Under the pieces are notes generated by a model. It had not been told where the DNA came from and ran no database searches. It worked only from the letters and a program-made list of their open reading frames with translations. Below are positions 15,448 through 23,534 of a stretch of DNA of 54,149 nucleotides, in pieces. The stretch's first letter is position 1. The number at the start of each line of letters is the position of its first letter. The translations under genes were made by a program, and so were the position numbers. The stretch comes from Muricoccus nepalensis (GTDB lineage: Bacteria > Pseudomonadota > Alphaproteobacteria > Acetobacterales > Acetobacteraceae), in NCBI RefSeq assembly GCF_006438825.1, contig NZ_RCZP01000018.1, positions 45,795-99,943 of the forward strand. Direction: 5' to 3'.

Positions 15448-15819
15448 ATGTCCGACACCACGCGCCGCATTGCCGGCGGTGGCTACGCCACGGTCGATGG
15501 GCTCGCCATGCCGCTCGTCGGCAACCCGAAGTACCGGGCGGCCACCGTCACCCGCGAGAGCCTCACGGGCATGGACAGCGTCCATGGCTACAGCGAGAAG
15601 CCGCAGCCCGGCATGATCGGCTTCCAGTGCCGCGACATGCTGGGGGTGGGCATCACGGCCATGCAGGACTGGACGAACGTCACCGTCGAGCTCCGGCTGA
15701 ACAACGGCAAGACGGTCACCGGCACCGGCATGTGGCTGACCACCGCCGTCGAGGTAAATTCTGCGGACGCCACCTTCGACCTCGCCTTCGAGGGCGACAA
15801 CGTGGTGGTGGAGGAGTAG
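15448..15819 (+). CDS. Tail tube protein (Mu gpM-like)
   Basis: A 123-residue protein directly after the sheath gene. AGGGYATVDGLAMPLVGNPK, the RESLTGMDSVHGY segment and the VELRLNNGKTVTGTGMW strand pair match Mu-type tube proteins. Hexamers stack to make the inner tube through which DNA passes. Length and position agree with the family. Confidence 0.9.
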   Translation: MSDTTRRIAGGGYATVDGLAMPLVGNPKYRAATVTRESLTGMDSVHGYSEKPQPGMIGFQCRDMLGVGITAMQDWTNVTVELRLNNGKTVTGTGMWLTTAVEVNSADATFDLAFEGDNVVVEE

Positions 15820-15822
15820 CCC

Positions 15823-16116
15823 GTGAGCGACGACACCGAGGAGGCCGCCTTTCCGGCGACCCTCACCATCACCCTGGATCCGCCGGTGCACTTCAGCGGC
15901 AAGGACTACACGGAGGTCACCCTCCGCGAGCCCTCGACGCAGCAGTTCGCCGATGCCCAGGATCTGGGCGGCATCCGCAGCGTCCAGCATCTGGTGCACG
16001 TCGTCGGCGGCGTGCCGAAGGCGGTGGCGGCGCTGATCCCGATCTCCAAGACGATGCAGGCGGACGCCTTCTTCGCCCATTTCACGCGGCCCGCCCCAGC
16101 AACCTCGAGGCGCTGA
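15823..16116 (+). CDS. Tail assembly chaperone, short form
   Basis: A 97-residue protein from GTG 15823, between tube and tape measure, where Mu gp41/E-type chaperones lie. The core ITLDPPVHFSGKDYTEVTLR, followed by EPSTQQFADAQ, is the usual beta-hairpin-plus-helix of this family. The stop is at 16114-16116. A well-conserved-looking continuation lies in the -1 frame up to 16238, as expected of a chaperone pair made by frameshifting; it is listed separately. Confidence 0.8.
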   Translation: MSDDTEEAAFPATLTITLDPPVHFSGKDYTEVTLREPSTQQFADAQDLGGIRSVQHLVHVVGGVPKAVAALIPISKTMQADAFFAHFTRPAPATSRR

Positions 16117-16238
16117 TCGCCGACCTAACGGCGTTCTTCCCCGGCTGGGGGCCGGAGGCGGGGTGGAACATGACCGCCACCCGGCTCCGGTGGTGGGCAG
16201 CGCAGGCGGTCCGGATCAGGGAGGCACGCGGTGGCTGA
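16089..16238 (+). CDS. Tail assembly chaperone frameshift extension (-1 frame)
   Basis: In the -1 frame relative to the 15823 gene, codons from about 16095 read SNLEALIADLTAFFPGWGPE, followed by WNMTATRLRWWAAQAVRIRE, ending at TGA 16236-16238. This is the classic second half of a tail chaperone (a Trp-rich helix), with no good start codon of its own. It overlaps the tape-measure start at 16231. The overlap between frames is near CGGCCCGCCCCAGC (16087-16100); no textbook heptamer is present, so the exact slip position is uncertain. Confidence 0.65.
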   Translation, partial: ARPSNLEALIADLTAFFPGWGPEAGWNMTATRLRWWAAQAVRIREARGG

Positions 16239-18387
16239 GAACGTCGGCGTGCTCTCCGTCACCGTCACCGCGGTGGACAAGGCTACCGCCACCATCAACG
16301 CCGTGCGGGACCGGGTTGGCACCGTCGCCGAGCCCGCCCGCCAGCTCACCGCCGCCTTCGGGCGGCTGAGCGAGGCTTCCGGCCTTGCCCGCGTCAACTC
16401 GGGCCTCGCCACGGCCTCCGGGCACGCCACGTCCTTCGCCAAGTCGCTCGCCTTCGCCGCGGTGCCGCTCGCCGGTGGCGGCATCATCGCGGGGGCGACG
16501 AGCTCGGCCACGTCCTTCATCAACACGGGCCGGCAGCTGCTGTCAGGCGCGCGAGCCCTCGAGATGAGCGTGCCGCAGCTCCACGCCTTCCAGAACGGCG
16601 CGCGCCTGGCCGGGATCGGGGCGGAGGACGCCACCGAAGGCCTGAAGTCCTTCAACGACATCCTCTACGACGCCGCCGGCGGACGAAACGCCGAGGCCAT
16701 GGCGGCCTCTCAGCTGCCTCGCCTGGGCTTCGCGCTGCGCGACGCCTCGGGCCGCGCGCGGACCGCCGGCGACGCCCTCGGCGACGTGGCGGACAGCATC
16801 GCCCGCCTGAACAACGCGCCGCGCGAACAGGCGCAGCTCGCCCGCGTCTACGGGGTCGAGGCGCTGCTGCCGCTGCTGCGGCGCGGCCGCGCCGGCGTGG
16901 CGGACCTGCTCACCGAAGGGCGCCGGATGGGCACCCTGACGCAGGAGCAGGCGGAACAGGCCAAGCGCCTCGAGCGCCAGTGGGACAGCATGCGGTTTGT
17001 GGGCGACCGGCTGGCGCTGACCATCGGGGGCGCCCTGGCTCCGGCGATGGAGCGCGGCGCCACGCGGGCGTTGACCTGGGCACAGGCGAATGAGGGCACG
17101 ATCTCGACGGCGCTGGTCGGGCGCCTTGAGCAGGCCGGCCGCGGCACCTGGACGTTCGTTTCCTCGATCGACAAGGCGGTGAGCTCGACGATCGGATGGG
17201 AGACTGCTACCACGGCGCTGGAGGCGGCGCTGGGGCTGAGGCTCCTCAAGACGCTGACTGGCATCAACGCCGCCACGGCCATTCTAGGCGCGTCCAGCCT
17301 TCCTGCCTGGGCGCTGCGGTTGCTCGGCCTCGGAGGAGCAGCGGTCGGTGCGCAGATGGCAATCAGCCAACTTGCGGCGCAGCGAGACCAGACCGGCGAG
17401 CGCCAGAGGGAGCAGGAGCGGAACTTCGCCGAACGGGCGAGGCTCGGCGGTTACTACGGCGATGGCGGCTCGAATGAGCTCTACTCGTTGACCCAGCGGC
17501 TTCAGATGGGCCTCGGAACGATGAACCGTCCGGGGCCGGGGGGATTCGGCTCTGGGTCTCAGCGGCGTGGGGCTCAGGACGAGTCCTCGGCGGCGTTCCC
17601 TACCCGGTCTTTCGGGGCAGACGCGGTCGGCCGCCGCCAGCAGGAAGCCTTCGATTTCTTCCGCTCGAAGGGGTGGAGCGCGGAGGCCTCGGCCGGGATC
17701 GTTGCGCGTCTGCACCACGAGTCCGGATTGGATCCACAGGTCCGCGCCGGCGACGGTGGGCGTTCGCACGGCATGCAGCAGATGAACGGGTCGCGGCTCA
17801 CCGCCTTCAGGGAGCGGCACGGTGGGATGCTGCCCGAGCAGACGGACGCGCGGACACAGTACGAGCACGCACACTGGGAGCTGACACAGGGACCCGAGAG
17901 GGCAGCGGGAGACCGTCTGCGGGGCGCTCGCACCGGTGGTGATGCGGGGCACATCGCTTCGAAGGAGTGGGAGCGTCCAGGCGTCACGCTGCAGGCTCAG
18001 ATGGCTGAGGCTCGCGCCACCCGGGCGACGGCCGAGAACTTCTTCCGGCGCCTTACCCAGGCACCCGCTTCAGCTCCGGCCCCGGCCGCTTCACCCAGTG
18101 CGCCGCTCTCTCCCCGATCGCTCCTTGAAGCGATGGGGCCCGGCGCTGTGCGACAAGCTCCCCCGGCGGCGGCATCTCCTCTCGCCAGCCCAGCGCCAGC
18201 GGCGGCCCCGCCGGTCGCAAGTCCCTTGGACGGAGCCCAGTCGCAGCGCATGAACGGGAGCGTCGACGTGAACATCCACCTGGCCGGCGCTGGGCGGGAC
18301 ACCAAGGTGCTCGCGCGGAGCGAGGGCATTGCCTCTGTGGCGCCGCCGCGCGTCGAGCGCGCTATGCTGGACTGGGACGGGCCGTGA
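16231..18387 (+). CDS. Tape measure protein with tail lysozyme domain
   Basis: A 718-residue protein from GTG 16231. The N-terminal half is Ala/Thr/Gly-rich helix with hydrophobic stretches (LAFAAVPLAGGGIIAGATSS), typical of tape measure proteins that set tail length. Residues about 468-600 read as a phage tail lysozyme domain: FFRSKGWSAEASAGIVARLH, HESGLDP (candidate catalytic Glu 497) and GRSHGMQQMNGSR, which would open peptidoglycan during injection. The C-terminus is Pro/Ala-rich and ends near a conserved-looking DWDGP. The length would predict a tail of roughly 100 nm (inference). Confidence 0.9.
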   Translation: MAENVGVLSVTVTAVDKATATINAVRDRVGTVAEPARQLTAAFGRLSEASGLARVNSGLATASGHATSFAKSLAFAAVPLAGGGIIAGATSSATSFINTGRQLLSGARALEMSVPQLHAFQNGARLAGIGAEDATEGLKSFNDILYDAAGGRNAEAMAASQLPRLGFALRDASGRARTAGDALGDVADSIARLNNAPREQAQLARVYGVEALLPLLRRGRAGVADLLTEGRRMGTLTQEQAEQAKRLERQWDSMRFVGDRLALTIGGALAPAMERGATRALTWAQANEGTISTALVGRLEQAGRGTWTFVSSIDKAVSSTIGWETATTALEAALGLRLLKTLTGINAATAILGASSLPAWALRLLGLGGAAVGAQMAISQLAAQRDQTGERQREQERNFAERARLGGYYGDGGSNELYSLTQRLQMGLGTMNRPGPGGFGSGSQRRGAQDESSAAFPTRSFGADAVGRRQQEAFDFFRSKGWSAEASAGIVARLHHESGLDPQVRAGDGGRSHGMQQMNGSRLTAFRERHGGMLPEQTDARTQYEHAHWELTQGPERAAGDRLRGARTGGDAGHIASKEWERPGVTLQAQMAEARATRATAENFFRRLTQAPASAPAPAASPSAPLSPRSLLEAMGPGAVRQAPPAAASPLASPAPAAAPPVASPLDGAQSQRMNGSVDVNIHLAGAGRDTKVLARSEGIASVAPPRVERAMLDWDGP

Positions 18388-19175
18388 GCGGTTCCCTAAG
18401 CGGCTGGCGAGCCAACCTGCGCCCGGCGTCCTGGCGGGGCGTCGCCTTCCAGGTGCTCGGCAGCGAGGCGCTCTTCGGGCGACGGGTGCACGTGCACGAG
18501 TACCCATTCCGGGACCAGCCCTGGGCTGAGGACCTCGGGCGCCGTTCTCGCGCCATGCTGGTGAAGGGCTTCCTGATCGGAGACGACGTCGCGGCCCAGC
18601 TCGAGGAGCTGCAGGCGGCCGCCGAAGCCAAGGGGCCGGGCACCCTCGTGCACCCGCTGCGCGGCGAGTTCACGGTCACTCTGCTGAACCTTGCCGCGGC
18701 GGATGCCTGGGATGAGGGGCGGATCGTCCGCCTCAGCATGGAGTTCATCGAGACCGGCGCCCGGCGCTTCCCGGGCAGCGTGACGAACGGCGCGGCCGAA
18801 GTCGACGGCGTCTGCGAGGCCCTGGACAAGGTGGTCGGTGAAGGCGGCGCGAAGGCGCTCACCGCCACGGTGAGCGAGGGCTATGCCGGGGCGCAGAGCG
18901 TGGTCCAGACCGCGCGGAGCTACGTCGCGACGGCTCGCGGGCTGGTCAGCAGCGCGACCGGGGCGCTGCGGAGCGTCTCGGCGGTGGCGGGCATGCTGGG
19001 CCTGGGCGACGTCGGCCGCTTCCTCAACGCGACCAGCCGCACCATCAACACCGGCTTCGGCCGTGTGACGTCTCTCACCAGCGGGGTCAACGGGGCCCTC
19101 TCGCGCTTCAGCACGGCGCGGTCGCAGGTGACCAGGTTAGGGGATACGGTCGTGAACCTGGCGGGCCGCCTATGA
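18384..19175 (+). CDS. gpN-like DNA circularisation/baseplate protein, N-terminal part
   Basis: A 263-residue protein. LRPASWRGVAFQVLGSEALF, then GRRVHVHEYPFRDQPWAEDL, GRRSRAMLVKGFLIGDD and the LVHPLRGEFTVTLL stretch are the signature of the N-terminal domain of Mu gpN (often named DNA circularisation protein; structurally part of the baseplate hub region). The usual C-terminal part is absent here and is carried by the next gene. It overlaps both neighbours by ATGA or GTGA. Confidence 0.85.
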   Translation: MSGSLSGWRANLRPASWRGVAFQVLGSEALFGRRVHVHEYPFRDQPWAEDLGRRSRAMLVKGFLIGDDVAAQLEELQAAAEAKGPGTLVHPLRGEFTVTLLNLAAADAWDEGRIVRLSMEFIETGARRFPGSVTNGAAEVDGVCEALDKVVGEGGAKALTATVSEGYAGAQSVVQTARSYVATARGLVSSATGALRSVSAVAGMLGLGDVGRFLNATSRTINTGFGRVTSLTSGVNGALSRFSTARSQVTRLGDTVVNLAGRL

Positions 19176-19702
19176 GCACCCCGGCCGAGCTCGTCGCCGC
19201 CATGCTCGCGCTGGTCGCGGGGGTAGCGGAGACCGCGGCGGACCCCTCCGACCGGGTGCGGCTGCTCATGGCCCTTGCTGAGGCGCCGATGCCCGCCGGC
19301 GGCAACGCGGCGCTGGCGGCAGTCGGGCGGCGGGCCGCCCTGTCGGCGCTGGCGCGGGCGGCCACGGCCTGCCAGCCGCGCTCCTACGACGAGGCCGAGA
19401 GCCTACGCACCGACGTCTGCGAGCTGCTGGCGACCGAGGAGATCGTGGCGGCAGATGCGGGCGAGGATGCCGTCGCGACCGCCCTGCGCGCCGTGCGAGG
19501 CGCGGTGGACCGGGACCTGCGCCGGCGTGGGGCGAACCTCTCGCCGCTTCGGCCTGTGGAGGTGAAGGCCTTGATGCCCTCCCTGGTGCTTGCGCAGCGC
19601 CTCTACGGAGACGCGGGGCGAGAGCCTGAAATCACCCGCATGGCCGGCGACCCGCCGAACCCGATTTTCATGCCTGAGCGGTTTACGGCTTTGGCGAGGT
19701 AG
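19172..19702 (+). CDS. gpN-like protein, C-terminal part as a separate gene
   Basis: A 176-residue protein from ATG 19172 (ATGA overlap). LGRRAALSALARAAT-like text, ACQPRSYDEAESLRTDVCEL, DLRRRGANLSPLRPVEVKAL and the ending PSLVLAQRLYGDAGREPE, then FMPERFTALAR, is what normally forms the C-terminus of single-chain gpN proteins (about 490 residues in Mu). Here 263 plus 176 residues are made as two coupled chains. The 3' end overlaps the reverse-strand cargo gene by 20 bases. Confidence 0.7.
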   Translation: MSTPAELVAAMLALVAGVAETAADPSDRVRLLMALAEAPMPAGGNAALAAVGRRAALSALARAATACQPRSYDEAESLRTDVCELLATEEIVAADAGEDAVATALRAVRGAVDRDLRRRGANLSPLRPVEVKALMPSLVLAQRLYGDAGREPEITRMAGDPPNPIFMPERFTALAR

Positions 19703-20078
19703 GCGTCGAAGCGTCCTTCAAGCTGTCCGACATCCAGCGCGACATGCGCCTGTCCATGATGCGATCCCGCTCTGCAGCCGATTGCTCATCGCCGAGAGAC
19801 GAGCGCACCGGAGACGATTGAACGGCAGGCTGTGGCTCTGTCTCAGAATGGGAAGACTGCCTCGGCGAGACTTGCACGTTCCGGAGCGCGCGGATGGTGT
19901 TTGCGAAGCCATCGGCAGCAATGTGAGCAATTGCAGCAAGCAGGAAGGCTGGAAGCTTGGCGGTGAGCACCAGGCCGATAGCCAGACTGTTACGGGCCAG
20001 AGCCAGGGCCGCCACAAGGTCGATGAAGAGCAGTGCGGCCAACAGCGCGAACGCGACGCTCAGTAGACCGAGCCACAT
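19683..20078 (-). CDS. Reverse-strand membrane protein in the tail operon (moron-like)
   Basis: A 131-residue protein on the minus strand, with a strong ribosome-binding site GAGGAG just before the ATG at 20078-20076. The N-terminus has two membrane segments (LLSVAFALLAALLFIDLVAA and SLAIGLVLTAKLPAFLLAAI). The C-terminal 70 residues are polar, Ser/Arg-rich and cytoplasmic-like. It sits antisense between gpN and gpP, splitting an otherwise continuous late operon, and is less GC-rich than its neighbours. This is typical of a lysogen-expressed cargo gene such as superinfection exclusion. The function is unknown. Confidence 0.65.
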   Translation of the reverse strand: MWLGLLSVAFALLAALLFIDLVAALALARNSLAIGLVLTAKLPAFLLAAIAHIAADGFANTIRALRNVQVSPRQSSHSETEPQPAVQSSPVRSSLGDEQSAAERDRIMDRRMSRWMSDSLKDASTPTSPKP

Positions 20079-20101
20079 AGCAGTCCTCCTCAGGAGCCAG
20101 G

Positions 20102-21340
20102 ATGTCCGACACGGCGCCCATCGTGGAGGTCCCGGAGGTGGTCGTCACCCCCTCTAGGCCCGGCGATCTTCCTCTGCCGCCGCCGCCGCCGCCCGGGGAC
20201 TACCCGGACGACGAGCTGACGCTCGAGGTCGACGGCAAGGTATTCGGGGGTTGGGATACGGTTCAGGTCGCCCGCAGCTGCGAGCAGATGCCCTCCGCCT
20301 TCACCATCACCCTGACCGAGCGGTACCCGGGCGAGGCGGCGGAGGTGGTCATCGAGCCGGGCCAGTCCTGCAAGGTGAAGATGGGCCGCGATACCGTCAT
20401 CACCGGCTACGTGGACCGCTACATCCCCGCCATCGATGCGCGGCGGCACACCGTCACCATCATGGGGCGCTCCCGGTCGCAGGACTTGGTCGACTGCGCG
20501 GCCATCTTCGACACCTTCCAGATCAGCGGGCAGACAGTCGGGCAGATCGCCGCGACCCTGGCCGGCAAGTACGGGATCAGCGTCTCCCTGCCGGATGGCG
20601 AGGGGCCGGTGGTACCGCAGCTGAACCTGCAACTCGGCGAGACGAGCTGGGACGTTATCGAGCGCCTCTGCCGCTTCGCGAAGTTCCTCTGCTATGACGA
20701 CGCCGAGGGCAACATCGTGCTCCGCAAGGTCTCCACGGAGCGCCATTCCAGCGGCATTCGGGAGGGCGAGAACCTGCTCTCAGCCTTCCCGGATTACGGC
20801 ATCGACCAGCGGTTCAGCGAGTATCAGGTCTACCCCCTCAGCGTGCTGCCCCTCATGCAGGCGGAGAACGCCGCCGGCGGCGGGAGCCTCCCTCCGCCGA
20901 TCGGCGAGGCGAAGGACGAGGGCGTGAAGCGGCTGCGCCGCCGCATCATCATCCTCGAGCACTCGGGCACCGGCTCCATCGAGGACGCGGCGCGGGAGCG
21001 GGCGGAGTGGGAGCAGGCGCGGCGCCTCGGGCGCTCCGAGGACGTCACCGTCCTGGTCGACAGCTGGCGCGACAGCGAGGGGCGGCTCTGGGAGCCGAAC
21101 CGGCTGGCCGCGGTGCACATCCCCACCTGCCAGGTTGAGGAGGAGACCTGGACCATTGGCGACGTGACCTTCAGTCGCGGCGAGGGCGGCACCACGGCGC
21201 GGTTGCACCTCATGAACCCCCGGGGCTTCGACCCCCAGTACGATCCGCTCTTCTCCTTCGGGTGGCAGATTCGACAGGCGGCCGAGGAGGGCGGGCGGAT
21301 CGACGAAGAGCTGGCCCAGCGCCGGTCGGAAACGCAGTGA
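20102..21340 (+). CDS. Baseplate hub protein (Mu gpP-like)
   Basis: A 412-residue protein. After a Pro-rich N-terminus come LTLEVDGKVFGGWDTVQVAR, then FTITLTERYP, VKMGRDTVITGYVDRY, then RRHTVTIMGRSRSQDLVDCA and the C-terminal ARLHLMNPRGFDPQYDPLF. This is the pattern of Mu gpP / gp44-type hub proteins of the late-control D superfamily, which form the trimeric hub holding the spike. ATG 20102 follows CAGGAG. Order gpN-gpP-gp45 is as in Mu. Confidence 0.9.
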   Translation: MSDTAPIVEVPEVVVTPSRPGDLPLPPPPPPGDYPDDELTLEVDGKVFGGWDTVQVARSCEQMPSAFTITLTERYPGEAAEVVIEPGQSCKVKMGRDTVITGYVDRYIPAIDARRHTVTIMGRSRSQDLVDCAAIFDTFQISGQTVGQIAATLAGKYGISVSLPDGEGPVVPQLNLQLGETSWDVIERLCRFAKFLCYDDAEGNIVLRKVSTERHSSGIREGENLLSAFPDYGIDQRFSEYQVYPLSVLPLMQAENAAGGGSLPPPIGEAKDEGVKRLRRRIIILEHSGTGSIEDAARERAEWEQARRLGRSEDVTVLVDSWRDSEGRLWEPNRLAAVHIPTCQVEEETWTIGDVTFSRGEGGTTARLHLMNPRGFDPQYDPLFSFGWQIRQAAEEGGRIDEELAQRRSETQ

Positions 21341-21834
21341 TGAACGCGCGGCAGCTCGCCGGCCGGGTCGGCATGATGATCGGCCTGGGCCGCATCATGG
21401 CGACGCGCACCGACCGCGCCACCGGGCGCAGCACCCTGACCGCGCAGGTCAAGCTGCCAGAGACGGGCGAAGTCCGGGACGACACGCCCGTCCTCTCCCT
21501 CTACGGCGTCTCCTCCCGGCCGCGCCCCGGCGCCGACGCGGCCGTGCTCTTCCTGGGCGGCAACCGGGCGGCCGGGGTGATCATCGCTACCGACGACGGG
21601 CGATTCACCATCGAGCTCGCCGAGGGGGAAGCCGCGATCCACACGCACGACGGGAGCCACGTGCACGTCAAGCTGGGCGGCAAGATTGCGGTTAAGGCGG
21701 CGGTGGAGGTGACGATGGACACGCCCGTCCTCCGGGTCACGGGCGACGTAGTCGCCAGTGGCATCAGCCTTGTCCACCACCGCCACGGCGGCGTGCAGAA
21801 CGGCAGCGGCCAGACGGGGGAGCCGAACGCGTGA
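21340..21834 (+). CDS. Baseplate spike protein (Mu gp45-like)
   Basis: A 164-residue protein from ATG 21340, which overlaps the gpP stop. The N-terminus LAGRVGMMIGLGRIMATRTD, the GVSSRPRPGADAAVLFLGGN OB-fold segment and a C-terminal beta-helix (IAVKAAVEVTMDTPVLRVTG) ending in SLVHHRHGGVQNGSGQTGEP are typical. That last motif supplies the His-x-His residues which bind iron at the tip of P2 gpV/Mu gp45 spikes. The trimer pierces the outer membrane. Confidence 0.9.
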   Translation: MNARQLAGRVGMMIGLGRIMATRTDRATGRSTLTAQVKLPETGEVRDDTPVLSLYGVSSRPRPGADAAVLFLGGNRAAGVIIATDDGRFTIELAEGEAAIHTHDGSHVHVKLGGKIAVKAAVEVTMDTPVLRVTGDVVASGISLVHHRHGGVQNGSGQTGEPNA

Positions 21835-21974
21835 CGGAGTACAGGTTTTCCGCCGACAGCTACTGTGGGCGTATCGAGCGGCGTGGGGGATTTGCGCCGC
21901 TCTGGCACGGCTACGCCACCTTCATCGGCATTCCGGCTGCTGCCCTCACGCTCATCTGGTGGGCCCTCTCGTGA
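21831..21974 (+). CDS. Small single-span membrane protein between gp45 and gp46
   Basis: A 47-residue ORF from GTG 21831 (GTGA overlap with the gp45 stop) to TGA 21972-21974, which overlaps GTG 21971 of gp46. It has a polar N-terminus with one Cys, then APLWHGYATFIGIPAAALTL followed by IWWALS, one membrane span. Both overlaps favour real translation. Mu has no counterpart here that I recognise. Confidence 0.5.
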   Translation: MTEYRFSADSYCGRIERRGGFAPLWHGYATFIGIPAAALTLIWWALS

Positions 21975-22417
21975 CCACCGTCGCGATCGCCTGGGACAAC
22001 CAGACCGGACGCGGCGACTGGGCACGGGACGCCGCCGGGCAGCTCGCCCCGGGCGACGACCTCGAGACGGCGGTCTGGATGAGCCTCTTCACGGACCGCC
22101 GCGCCGGCCCGGACGACGTCGTCACCGACGGCACGGACGACTGCCGGGGCTGGTGGGCGGACGCCTACTCGGAGAAACCGCTGGGCAGCCGCCTGTGGCT
22201 GCTGGACCGGGCGAAGCACCTGCCGGAGACCCTGCGCCTGGCCGAGACCTACGCCCGCGAGGCTCTCGCTTGGCTGATCGAGGACGACGTCGCGGCGCGG
22301 GTCGACGTCACGGCCGAGTGGGCCGGGCCGACTTTCCTGGTGCTGCGGCCGGTGATCGTCCACCGCGACGGTCGGCGCGCCGATCTCCGCTTCGACTGGG
22401 CCTGGCAGGGAGCCTGA
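21971..22417 (+). CDS. Baseplate wedge protein (Mu gp46-like)
   Basis: A 148-residue protein from GTG 21971. AAGQLAPGDDLETAVWMSLF, then TDRRA, the GWWADAYSEKPLGSRLWLLD segment and the closing LRFDWAWQGA are the usual Mu gp46 marks (the family is a distant relative of T4 gp25, a baseplate wedge component that starts sheath polymerisation). Gene order gp45-gp46-gp47-gp48 is intact. Confidence 0.9.
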   Translation: MTTVAIAWDNQTGRGDWARDAAGQLAPGDDLETAVWMSLFTDRRAGPDDVVTDGTDDCRGWWADAYSEKPLGSRLWLLDRAKHLPETLRLAETYAREALAWLIEDDVAARVDVTAEWAGPTFLVLRPVIVHRDGRRADLRFDWAWQGA

Positions 22418-22421
22418 CCGC

Positions 22422-23534
22422 ATGCCATTCGCGCGCCCGTCCCTTACTGCGCTCATCCAGCAGGTGCTGGCCGACCTTGCCCAGGCGTCCGGCGTCCCGG
22501 CGGTTCTCCGGTGGCGGCCGGACTACGCCATGGGCATCGCCATCGCCGGGCTGACGCAGGGCCTCTACGGCTATCTCGACTGGATCGCCCGGCAGGCGGT
22601 GCCGGCCACCTCGACGGGCGAGTTCCGGGCAGCCTGGGCAGCCCTGAAGGGCGTCTTCCCGAAGGATGCCACCCTCACCAAAGGCCGCGGGACCTTCCCC
22701 GGCGCGCCGGGCGCCCTGCTGCCGGTCGGCTCCGCCGTGAGGCGCGCGGATGGCAGCGCGGCCTACGTCACGACCGCGGACGCCGCTGTCGGCCTGAACG
22801 GCTCGGTCACCGTTCCTCTGCAGGCCAGCGCCGCCGGTCCTGCCGGCAACGGCCCGGCTGGCACCGCGCTGCTGCTCAGCCCTGCCGTGCCCGGCGTGAC
22901 CTCGGCCGGCCTCGCCGAGGGGCCGCTGACGGGCGGCACCGACGCTGAGGACATCGACAGCGACGGCTTCCTAACCCGCATGCTGCTCGCCTACGCAGAG
23001 CCGGCGCAGGGCGGCGCCGCGCGCGACTATCTCGACTGGGCCCTCGCCGTACCGGGCGTCACCCGGGCATGGATCCAGCCCAACGGTATGGGCGCTGGCA
23101 CCGTGATCGTGCGGTTCATGATGGACGAGACGAACCCGGGCGGCTTCCCGGTCGGCAGCAACGGTGTGGCGAGCGACGAACCGCGCGCGGCGCCGGCCAC
23201 CGGCGACCAGCTCGCCGTCGCCAACGCCATCTTCCCGGACCAGCCGGTCACCGCCCTCGTCTATGCGGTGGTGCCGACGCCCCAGCCCATCGACTTCAGC
23301 ATCGGCAACCTCTCGCAAGACAGCGCCGCGACGCGGGCGGAGATCCGGACCGCTCTGGCGGCCATGCTGCGGGCCAAAGGGGAGCCGGACGGCACGATCT
23401 TCCCCTCCGACACCAGCGGCGCGGTCGACGCCGTATTCGGGGTCTCCCGCTTCACCATCCTCGCGCCGACCGGTCCGGTGGAGATCGGCACCGGTTCCCT
23501 GCCGGTGCTGGGTACGGTGACCTTCGTCTCATGA
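22422..23534 (+). CDS. Baseplate J-like protein (Mu gp47-like)
   Basis: A 370-residue protein. RPSLTALIQQVLADLAQASG, YLDWIARQAVP, a central beta domain (SVTVPLQASAAGPAGNGPAG) and GGTDAEDIDSDGFLTRMLLA, followed by GGAARDYLDWALAVPGVTRA, are the J-like signature. In Mu and P2 it forms the baseplate wedge together with gp46 and gp48. The stop overlaps the next ATG (23531-23534). Confidence 0.95.
   Translation: MPFARPSLTALIQQVLADLAQASGVPAVLRWRPDYAMGIAIAGLTQGLYGYLDWIARQAVPATSTGEFRAAWAALKGVFPKDATLTKGRGTFPGAPGALLPVGSAVRRADGSAAYVTTADAAVGLNGSVTVPLQASAAGPAGNGPAGTALLLSPAVPGVTSAGLAEGPLTGGTDAEDIDSDGFLTRMLLAYAEPAQGGAARDYLDWALAVPGVTRAWIQPNGMGAGTVIVRFMMDETNPGGFPVGSNGVASDEPRAAPATGDQLAVANAIFPDQPVTALVYAVVPTPQPIDFSIGNLSQDSAATRAEIRTALAAMLRAKGEPDGTIFPSDTSGAVDAVFGVSRFTILAPTGPVEIGTGSLPVLGTVTFVS

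Noticed and set aside
13549-16080. An 843-codon antisense open frame over the sheath and tube genes
   Set aside because: Same cause; the sheath and tube genes on the plus strand are clear, and the antisense translation is low-complexity.
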